From NCBI GenBank assembly GCA_025353925.1, contig JANXNV010000233.1, positions 1-52,558 of the forward strand: DNA of 52,558 nt. The letters are read 5' to 3'. Source of the DNA: Armatimonadota bacterium (GTDB lineage: Bacteria > Armatimonadota > Armatimonadia > Armatimonadales > Capsulimonadaceae). Below are positions 26,021-33,229 of the stretch, piece after piece. Made by a program: the position numbers and the translations under genes. The notes under the pieces were generated by a model. It worked only from the letters and a program-made list of their open reading frames with translations, was not told the DNA's origin and searched no databases. Within the stretch, counting starts at the first letter, position 1; the number at the start of each line of letters is the position of its first letter.

Positions 26021-26943
26021 TTCTCCGACCCCCCAAATCCAAAAATGCGTCCTTGCAGCAGGGTCACGGCAAAGATCAAGGCGGTCAGAATAAAGCCGCC
26101 TGCCGCGCCGCGCCCGAAGTCCTGGTTGCTGAGGGCCAGGGAGTAAAGATAAACCAGCGGCGGACGGGCCAGTGACGCATTCCCGATAGAGGCGCCGGAG
26201 CCGCCCAGAATATTGTAAAACTCATCGAAGGCTTGAAACGCTGCAATTAAGTTGAGCAGCAGCACGGAGACCGAGGTCGCTTTGAGCTGCGGCAGTGTGA
26301 TGTAGCGAAAGACCGGCCAGCCTGGTCCGGCTCCGTCCACTGAAGCCGCCTCGTAGAGAGATTTGGGAATTTCCTGCAGGCCCGCCAGAAAAATGATCAT
26401 GAAAAAGCCGACCTGCAGCCAGAGCCGGACCGTCACCAGCACCAGCCAGTACCAGGGTGGATGGGCTGTTCCGATCCAGGCCACGGGATGGACTCCGAAC
26501 AGGCCGATGAGATGGTTGACGAACCCGAACGGCAGGCCGTTGAACAGGCTGACTTTCCAGATCAGCGATGCGACCACGTAGGACACCGCCGAGGGAATGA
26601 AGAATACGGTGCGGAAGAACGACCGGCCCCAGCCGACCTTGTTGACCAGCAATGCCAGGCCCAGCGAGACCGCGAAAGTCAGGGGCACGATAAACACGGC
26701 GAACACGACGATCGTGACCAGCGACTTCAGAAACGCTTCGTCGGTCAGCAGATCGGCGTAGTTGCGGAAGCCGATAAAGTGGCCCGGATGAATCGTGTTC
26801 TGAGCGTGCGAGAGGCTGAGCAAAAACCCCCAGACAATCGGCACGAGCGTGAAGACGGTCAGGCCGAGCAGTGCGGGGCTGACGAAGGCCCAAAAGGCGA
26901 ATGTCGCGGAGCGGTCCGCCTGGCTTTTCTGCAAAATTGGCAT
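26017..26943 (-). CDS. Carbohydrate ABC transporter permease (MalF type)
   Basis: YEAASVDGAGPGWPVFRYITLPQLK EAA motif; ATGA overlap with next permease. Confidence 0.93.
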   Translation of the reverse strand: MPILQKSQADRSATFAFWAFVSPALLGLTVFTLVPIVWGFLLSLSHAQNTIHPGHFIGFRNYADLLTDEAFLKSLVTIVVFAVFIVPLTFAVSLGLALLVNKVGWGRSFFRTVFFIPSAVSYVVASLIWKVSLFNGLPFGFVNHLIGLFGVHPVAWIGTAHPPWYWLVLVTVRLWLQVGFFMIIFLAGLQEIPKSLYEAASVDGAGPGWPVFRYITLPQLKATSVSVLLLNLIAAFQAFDEFYNILGGSGASIGNASLARPPLVYLYSLALSNQDFGRGAAGGFILTALIFAVTLLQGRIFGFGGSEK

Positions 26944-26946
26944 CGG

Positions 26947-28245
26947 TTATTCCAGAAGGCGGCTAAGTTCCCGCTCGCATTTCTTCGCGGCGACCGCCAG
27001 CTCCGGGGCGGCAGGGCGGCCTTCTTTGAGGATATTGGTGACGGCATCAGTGAGCGCGGTGCCCATGGCCGAGTTCCATTCCGGGGGCAGGGAGCGGCCC
27101 CAGGAATTCAGGTCTTTGACGGCACCCGCCGCGACCCCGGCCTGGAGCGGCGCGGCGGATCGGGCCAGGCTGAGGCGCGGCGGCACATGGAACCCGTAGC
27201 CCAGGCACCAGTCCTCTTGAATTTTCGGGCTGTCCAGCCAGAGCCACTTCAAATACCGTTTCGCTTCTTCGAGTTGATTGCTCTGGGCATTGACCATCGC
27301 CGACCAGCCGCCGAGAAATGTCGCAGGGTGCCCGGAAGTCTCCAGGGCGGGCCAGGCCATGCCGCCGACGTCCCCGCCGAGTGCTTTGGCGATGGTTGGG
27401 TAGGACCACAACCCGCCCCACTGCATGGCGGCCTGTCCCTGCACTAGAGCATCCGCTTCCCACCAGTCGGTGGGCGCACCGATCAGCAGTGCCCCGGAGT
27501 CGCTTAGCTCCCGCATCTTTTCGTAGGCCCCAGCGACCTGCGGCGTATTGAAAACGATCTTGTTATCGGCCAGGAAATCGCCGCCCGCCGACCACGGCGC
27601 AATATTGATCAGGGCCGCCACCCCGCCGTCATTGCCGAGAAACAAGCCCTTGCGAGTGCCAGTCGTCAGCTTTTTGGCGGCGGCGATCACCTCGTCCATC
27701 GTTTTGGGCGGCGCGAGGCCCGCCGCCTTCAGCAGACTTTTGCGGTAGTAGAGGATGCCGGTGTCATCGAGCATTTTCAGGCCGTAGATTTTGCCGTCCA
27801 CGCTGTTTTGGGCGAGATCACGGGGGGAGAAGTCCGAGCGCACTGCCGGGGGAAAGAGATCGTCGAGCGGCGCGACCTGCTCTGCCGTGACCATCGGCTT
27901 CGTGATCTGACCCTCAAAAATATCCGGTCCGCCGCGTGTCAGTAGGGCGGTCGAAAGCTTGGTGCCGTAGTCGCCCGGCACCCAGACCACCTGAATAGCG
28001 ATATCCGGGTGCAGTGCCGTATAGGCCTTCGCGTAACGAACCACCGCTTCCTGGGTTCCCTTTTCGCCGTACTGATGGTACCACTGCGTGAGTGTCACTC
28101 GTGCGCCGGGAACGCTGGAGTGGCCGCAGCCGACCAGCAGCACGCCAGCGGCGACGGTCACGCCCCGTAGAAAGTCGCGGCGGCTGCCGTGCCAGTTCAC
28201 GAAGCCGGTTTGAGTGTGAAGCAACGGTGCATCATTTGTTCTCAT
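26947..28245 (-). CDS. Extracellular sugar-binding lipoprotein (ABC substrate-binding protein)
   Basis: Lipobox VLLVGCGHS; VTLTQWYHQYGEKGTQEAVVRYAKAYTALHPDIAIQVVWVPGDYGTKLSTAL. Confidence 0.92.
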   Translation of the reverse strand: MRTNDAPLLHTQTGFVNWHGSRRDFLRGVTVAAGVLLVGCGHSSVPGARVTLTQWYHQYGEKGTQEAVVRYAKAYTALHPDIAIQVVWVPGDYGTKLSTALLTRGGPDIFEGQITKPMVTAEQVAPLDDLFPPAVRSDFSPRDLAQNSVDGKIYGLKMLDDTGILYYRKSLLKAAGLAPPKTMDEVIAAAKKLTTGTRKGLFLGNDGGVAALINIAPWSAGGDFLADNKIVFNTPQVAGAYEKMRELSDSGALLIGAPTDWWEADALVQGQAAMQWGGLWSYPTIAKALGGDVGGMAWPALETSGHPATFLGGWSAMVNAQSNQLEEAKRYLKWLWLDSPKIQEDWCLGYGFHVPPRLSLARSAAPLQAGVAAGAVKDLNSWGRSLPPEWNSAMGTALTDAVTNILKEGRPAAPELAVAAKKCERELSRLLE

Positions 28246-28266
28246 GGGTGTTCTATTCGCGACGAG

Positions 28267-28488
28267 CTAGGGAAACTCCTGCCCTACGGTTGGGGGCGGG
28301 GGCCAAACACCCTCCGACTCCGGGGTGAACGTGGCATCCAGCATCTCCGCTGTCGGATAGGCCGGGCTTCCGTCACACTGCTTCTCCGCGAGCGATTTCG
28401 CCAGCAGAGCGATCCGCCTGCTGATAAGGACAAGTACCACCGGCAGACCGATCAGAGCGAACACCATTGCTAGAAGCCAGAAGATCAT
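28267..28488 (-). CDS. Small single-TM protein
   Basis: MIFWLLAMVFALIGLPVVLVLISRRIALLAKSLAEKQCDGSPAYPTAEMLDATFTPE; longer ORF start at 28611 reads through repeat D. Confidence 0.5.
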   Translation of the reverse strand: MIFWLLAMVFALIGLPVVLVLISRRIALLAKSLAEKQCDGSPAYPTAEMLDATFTPESEGVWPPPPTVGQEFP

Positions 28489-28528
28489 GAGTGATTGTAG
28501 CACATCAAGAGGGCGGGCGGCAAAAGAG

Positions 28529-28615
28529 CGAGTGGTTGAAAACCACTCGCTAGGTGAGGCGTCCTGCGGACGTTCGGATCCGGAATCCGAGACCCGAGGG
28601 GGTGCCTGCAAGGCA
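28529..28615. repeat. Structured intergenic repeat element D
   Basis: First 44 bp (28529-28572) identical to element C 22055-22098; then cggat-ccgga-atccg and tgcct-gca-aggca hairpins. Confidence 0.85.
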
Positions 28616-28668
28616 TGAGCTGGCCCCTACTAACCATTGGTGCTAGTTTGATTTTATCTTAAAACAGT

Positions 28669-28728
28669 CTTGAAAAACACTTATCAGCCTTGAAAAACAC
28701 TTATCAGCCTTGAAAAACAGTCATCGGC
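28669..28728. repeat. 20-bp subterminal tandem repeat x3 in the IS left end
   Basis: cttgaaaaacacttatcagc at 28669-28688 and 28689-28708; degenerate third copy 28709-28728. Confidence 0.95.
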
Positions 28729-28771
28729 TTGCGTATTACTGATTACCACATCCGTAATGGAGGCAAGACCG

Positions 28772-29569
28772 ATGACCATTCACGATTTTACCATAGAACT
28801 CTTTTGCCGCGTTGACGACGCCATGCCCGACCAACAAAAACATAGCCAGGCACTGCTTTATCCCAGTGAGACCGTCACCCTGGGGCTACTGTTTGCTCTC
28901 AAAGGCGTCGGCAACCGGGCCTTCTATCGCTGGGCCAAAGCGAACATGAAATCTTTGTTCCCCCGCCTGCCCGAGCGCACCCGCTTCTTTCGCCTGCTGG
29001 CGGCCCATCAAGATTGGGCAGAGCACTTTCTGGCTTCGCCCTCGCTGCTGGGCGTGATTGACAGCTTCGGTATTGAACTCATTCATCCGAGGCGCGAAGG
29101 GCGCAGCGATAAGCAGATCGGCAAGAAGGGCAAATCCAATCACCGCTGGATCGTGGGGGCTAAACTGTGTTTCGTGCTGGATCATCTCGGGTGCGTAGTC
29201 GACTGGGCGGTAGATACCGCCAATGTCTACGATGCCACATTCCAACCACTGATCCAGAAGTACGACGGCCAGATGTTGATCCTTGGCGACAGCGGCTTCC
29301 ACGTCAAGACGACCCAGGAGCAGCGCGACCCCGAGAACCTCAAGATCTGCAAACGCGGCGTCTGGAACGAGCGGATGCTGATCGAGACAGTGCTGTCCAT
29401 GCTCACCCACACCTGCCATATGAAGAAAGTGGGGCATCGGGTCTGGTCAGGTCTGAAGGCACGGCTGGCGTTTGCGCTGGCGGCCTTCAACGTGTGCTGC
29501 TTGTGGGATGGCCTACAAGCCGACGAAAACGGATTTATCGCGCTTTCGATGCTCCAAGTAGCACTCTGA
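28772..29569 (+). CDS. IS982-like DDE transposase
   Basis: MTIHDFTIELFCRVDDAM...LGVIDSFGIELIHPRREGRSDKQIGKKGKSNHRWIVGAKLCFVLDHLGCVVDWAVDTANVYDATF...LGDSGFHVK; SD ggagg upstream of ATG 28772. Confidence 0.85.
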   Translation: MTIHDFTIELFCRVDDAMPDQQKHSQALLYPSETVTLGLLFALKGVGNRAFYRWAKANMKSLFPRLPERTRFFRLLAAHQDWAEHFLASPSLLGVIDSFGIELIHPRREGRSDKQIGKKGKSNHRWIVGAKLCFVLDHLGCVVDWAVDTANVYDATFQPLIQKYDGQMLILGDSGFHVKTTQEQRDPENLKICKRGVWNERMLIETVLSMLTHTCHMKKVGHRVWSGLKARLAFALAAFNVCCLWDGLQADENGFIALSMLQVAL

Positions 29570-29595
29570 AGCCAAAACTAAACTAGCACCAATGG

Positions 29596-30702
29596 TTAAT
29601 AAATCGCCTGCTCCGTCTCCGGGTCGAAGAGGTGCGTCTTTGCCAGATCGAACAGCACGTCGAGTGCCTGCCCGTCTTTGGCCTGCGTCTCGGCATCCAC
29701 CGTCGCCACCAAAGAATGCACCCCGGCGGTCAGGTAGAGCGTGATGATATCGCCCATCGGCTCGGAAACGTCCACCTGAGTCCGGACAGTGTTCCCCTCG
29801 GCGGCCTCAATCGGATTCTTTAAGTTCTTATCGAAAATGTCCGCAGGGCGAACGCCGAGGATCACGGGCTTGCCGACATACGCCTCCAATTTGCCGGACT
29901 GGGCGGCGGGGGCGGAAACAGTGAAGGCTCCGCAGTCGATCGCGTAGCCGCCGCCGTTTTTATTCAAAGTGGCTTTGAGGAAGTTCATCGACGGGGTGCC
30001 GATAAAGCCCGCCACGAACATATTTACCGGGTGCTGGTAGATCTCCATCGGCGGGGCGCACTGCTGCAGGACACCTCCCTGCATGACGGCGATCCGATCC
30101 CCCATGGTCATGGCCTCGACCTGGTCATGGGTGACGTAGACCGTCGTGATCCCCAGCCGCCGGTGCAGCTTAATCAGCTCGGCGCGGGTTTGAACGCGCA
30201 GCTTGGCGTCTAAGTTCGAAAGCGGCTCATCCATCAAAAAGACCTGCGGCTCGCGGACTATGGCCCGGCCCAGAGCGACCCGCTGCCGCTGGCCGCCGGA
30301 AAGCTGGCCGGGGCGGCGCTGCAGCAGAACTTCGATGCCGAGGAGGGCGGCGGCATCGGTCACCCGCTTTTGGATGTCAGGTTTAGGGACTTTGCGAAGC
30401 TTCAGGCCGAAGGCCATGTTCTCGAACACGGTCATGTGCGGGTACAGGGCATAGTTCTGAAAGACCATTGCAATATCCCGGTCTTTGGGCGAGACATTAT
30501 TGACTACCCGCTCCCCGATTAAAATCTCGCCGTCGGAAACCTCCTCCAGCCCGGCGATCATCCGCAGGGCGGTGGTCTTGCCGCAGCCCGATGGCCCGAC
30601 CAGCACCATAAATTCCCGATCTTTAATGTCGAGAGTCAGATTGTTGACCGCGGTCGTTTTATCGAACCGCTTGAAAAGATTGCGTAAAAGTACCTGAGCC
30701 AA
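29596..30702 (-). CDS. ugpC: Sugar ABC transporter ATP-binding protein (UgpC/MsmX type)
   Basis: GPSGCGKTTALRMIAGLEE Walker A; LSGGQRQRVALGRAIVREPQVFLMDEPLSNLDAKLR; stop codon lies in the IS terminal repeat. Confidence 0.93.
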   Translation of the reverse strand: MAQVLLRNLFKRFDKTTAVNNLTLDIKDREFMVLVGPSGCGKTTALRMIAGLEEVSDGEILIGERVVNNVSPKDRDIAMVFQNYALYPHMTVFENMAFGLKLRKVPKPDIQKRVTDAAALLGIEVLLQRRPGQLSGGQRQRVALGRAIVREPQVFLMDEPLSNLDAKLRVQTRAELIKLHRRLGITTVYVTHDQVEAMTMGDRIAVMQGGVLQQCAPPMEIYQHPVNMFVAGFIGTPSMNFLKATLNKNGGGYAIDCGAFTVSAPAAQSGKLEAYVGKPVILGVRPADIFDKNLKNPIEAAEGNTVRTQVDVSEPMGDIITLYLTAGVHSLVATVDAETQAKDGQALDVLFDLAKTHLFDPETEQAIY

Positions 30703-30759
30703 AGGATGTCCCCCTGAAGTGTGCGCGGGCGAAAAGTGCTGACAGCTAAATATAGCAGG

Positions 30760-31908
30760 TTATGGCGCGTTTTGCAAGTCCGCCCGCCAGCCGCCCTGCT
30801 CCACCGCTTGCTCGAACACACCTGAATCCAGCGACAAGCCAAATCCGGGCCGGGCAGGCACAGTAATAGAACCATCCACGATCCGGTACTCGGATCCGTC
30901 CAGGCCCGACGTCGCCGTTTCGTCCCACTCGGCGTAGGTGAAGCCTGACAGGGCCGGGGCCAGGTGGCAGGCGGCGTAGTTCCCCGTGTGGACTCCGTAA
31001 TGGTGCGGGGCACTGCCCGCGCCCCAGCCGTCGAGCTGACGGCCCGTTTCGAGCCAGCGGGTAAAGCCGTGGCCGTAAACGTCGTACTGGATCACATTCA
31101 CCAGCCCTTCGCGTGCCCAGCGGAGGGCGGCGGGGGAGGCGTCGCCTTCGCCGTCCGCAATCAGCGTTGACAGGCCCTGCGCCTGCAGCCAGGCTCGCAG
31201 GTCGGCGTACAGCACCGAATCTTCGTGGAAAGCTTCTTCCATCCAGTGAATACGGCAGTCAGCGGTCCCGGAGAGGACTCGCTTGGTCAGGTTCAAATTC
31301 CAGCCGTTGTTGGCATCGAGCAGCAAAGCCGCGTCCGGCCCAACCGCCGCCCGGACGGCGCGGATGACGGCGATGTCCCGGCGCGTGCCTTCTTCCAGCG
31401 GCATCCAGCGTGCCCCGCGCCCGACTTTGATCTTGAACGCCCGGTGGCCTCGTGCCGCTCCCTCCAATGCCTCGGCGGCGATCAGCGCGGCGGCCTCTTC
31501 GTCGGTTTGAAGGTGCAGATCGTCGAAGTACAGCGACGTGTCGTAAGTGGGGACGCGGCAGATGCGGGGAACCGGTCGGTGGTTGATCTTCGCCGCCAGC
31601 GCATACACCGGGCGGTCCGTCAAATTGCCTGCGAGGTCCCAAAGAGGATATTCGACCGACCGCCAGAGGTCCGGCACGCCCACGGCGGCATCGAAGAGCG
31701 ATGGGACACTCTGCCCCAGCAGCTTGGACGCCTCCTCTTGAGAGGCCCAGCTATGCCCGAATCCGGTGGCACCGTCCGCCGTGGTCACGCGCAGGAGAGG
31801 AACACGGACAGCGATTCCATGGTCCCCAAGCCGCGCATTGCTGCCCGCGCTTCGCGGCCGACGCCCCTCGAGGCAGGCCCATTCAATCTGAGTGATTTTG
31901 TCCGTCAT
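30760..31908 (-). CDS. Enolase-superfamily (mandelate racemase/muconate lactonizing) protein
   Basis: ARGHRAFKIKVGRGARWMPLEEGTRRDIAVIRAVRAAVGPDAALLLDANNGWN. Confidence 0.85.
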   Translation of the reverse strand: MTDKITQIEWACLEGRRPRSAGSNARLGDHGIAVRVPLLRVTTADGATGFGHSWASQEEASKLLGQSVPSLFDAAVGVPDLWRSVEYPLWDLAGNLTDRPVYALAAKINHRPVPRICRVPTYDTSLYFDDLHLQTDEEAAALIAAEALEGAARGHRAFKIKVGRGARWMPLEEGTRRDIAVIRAVRAAVGPDAALLLDANNGWNLNLTKRVLSGTADCRIHWMEEAFHEDSVLYADLRAWLQAQGLSTLIADGEGDASPAALRWAREGLVNVIQYDVYGHGFTRWLETGRQLDGWGAGSAPHHYGVHTGNYAACHLAPALSGFTYAEWDETATSGLDGSEYRIVDGSITVPARPGFGLSLDSGVFEQAVEQGGWRADLQNAP

Positions 31909-31917
31909 AACGCTCCT

Positions 31918-32904
31918 TTATTCGCTCCGGCTTTCGATGTATTCCTGGAACCGCTTGATCACCGGTCCCTCGGGGGTCCAGAGGAGGGGATCGACACACA
32001 TCAGGCGGTCGGTCATGGCCGGGTTCCAGGCATGATACACGGCAAAGTCCTGTTTGCCGTCCGGTGAAGAAACGATGGAATGATGGCCGGGGCCGATGAC
32101 CTGACCGAGAACGGAGCATAGGAGCTGCGGACCACGGTCCTTGCCGATCTCTTGCCATGGGCCGAAAACATGATCGGCGACCAGATAATCCACGCCGTAG
32201 GTGTCGTTCTGATAGCATCCGCCGGAATAGAAGCAGTAATACTTGCCGCCGTGCTTTCGCACTGTCGGCCCCTCCAGCGTGTACCAGTCGGCGGCTGCGC
32301 CCCCGAGGTCACGGCTGCGCTCGTAGCACTGCCAGGGCCAGTGCGCCCGCATGACTACCTGCGGCTTGCCTTCGAGGTGGGTCATGGAAAGCATGCGGTC
32401 GACAACCAGCGCGGTCCCCCGAAACGTCCGGTCATCGAAGTCCAGAAAATCCGTGGCATAGAACAAGTACCACTGCCCGTCATCATCCTGAAACGGATGG
32501 GAATCAATCGCAAAATTGTTCGTCTCCAAATCCGTCAGCGGCGTGCCCGTGTCTTCGTACGGCCCCTCGGGCGTGCTGCTGACGGCGACTCGGATATGGA
32601 AGCCTTTTCCCGTGCCGTTCGGGTGATAATACAAATAAAATGTGCCGTCGTGATACGCCACTTCCGGTGCCCAAAACTCTCCGCCGCTTTCTTCCCGCGG
32701 GGCGACAAGAGCCTGTCCGACCGCCTCCCAGTTTTGGAGATCGACGGACTTGACCAGTGGAAACGCCCGGTCCGGCTGGTCTGCGACTCCACGTTCCACC
32801 GGCCCAGTGCCGACGGCATAGTACGTCCCGTCATGGAACCAGCAAAAAGGATCGGCGAGAGAGTGCGGATAAACGGGATTCTGGAACTGTGCTGGAAGCG
32901 GCAT
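31918..32904 (-). CDS. Glycoside hydrolase family 43-like protein
   Basis: FQNPVYPHSLADPFCWFHDGTYYAVGTG...FWAPEVAYHDGTFYLYYHPNG...IDSHPFQDDDGQWYLFYATDF. Confidence 0.88.
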   Translation of the reverse strand: MPLPAQFQNPVYPHSLADPFCWFHDGTYYAVGTGPVERGVADQPDRAFPLVKSVDLQNWEAVGQALVAPREESGGEFWAPEVAYHDGTFYLYYHPNGTGKGFHIRVAVSSTPEGPYEDTGTPLTDLETNNFAIDSHPFQDDDGQWYLFYATDFLDFDDRTFRGTALVVDRMLSMTHLEGKPQVVMRAHWPWQCYERSRDLGGAAADWYTLEGPTVRKHGGKYYCFYSGGCYQNDTYGVDYLVADHVFGPWQEIGKDRGPQLLCSVLGQVIGPGHHSIVSSPDGKQDFAVYHAWNPAMTDRLMCVDPLLWTPEGPVIKRFQEYIESRSE

Positions 32905-33049
32905 ACGTAACTACCTTTGGAATTGATGTTTGTGTGCAAGAATTCTATTTTAACACTGTTCGGGGAAAAAGGGAAGCGGCGATGATAAGTCGTAGATTAG
33001 GTGGGCTGATTGACAGGGTGGGGGAAATGGTTTATGATAGGGTAACCCA

Positions 33050-33184
33050 TGGGGATTTAGCCCCGAGTTTATGCGCTGCGGAGCGAAGATGCAGCCAGAA
33101 TTAGAATTACGCGGATTTCCAATCCGGGTAAAGACAAGCAAGAGGGGCAGAAAAGAGGGTAGGGGCAAGCCCCGCCCCTACGGA
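33050..33184. repeat. Structured intergenic repeat element F
   Basis: tggggatttagcccc hairpin, cggatttccaatccg hairpin (near 33112-33126), gtaggggcaagccccgcccctac (33160-33182). Confidence 0.65.
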
Positions 33185-33229
33185 TATGAAAGCAGTTCCA
33201 GTATCAAACCAACTATGTTAATCCACTCA

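Larger units (their letters stand above)
28631..29598 (+). mobile_element. IS982-like insertion sequence, 968 bp
   Basis: Perfect 19-bp terminal inverted repeats taaccattggtgctagttt (28631-28649) / aaactagcaccaatggtta (29580-29598) around one transposase gene. Confidence 0.88.

Noticed and set aside
26461-27447. 328-aa + strand ORF across permease and SBP genes
   Set aside because: Antisense shadow; composition (Gln/Arg/Asp rich) and overlap with two clear minus-strand genes.
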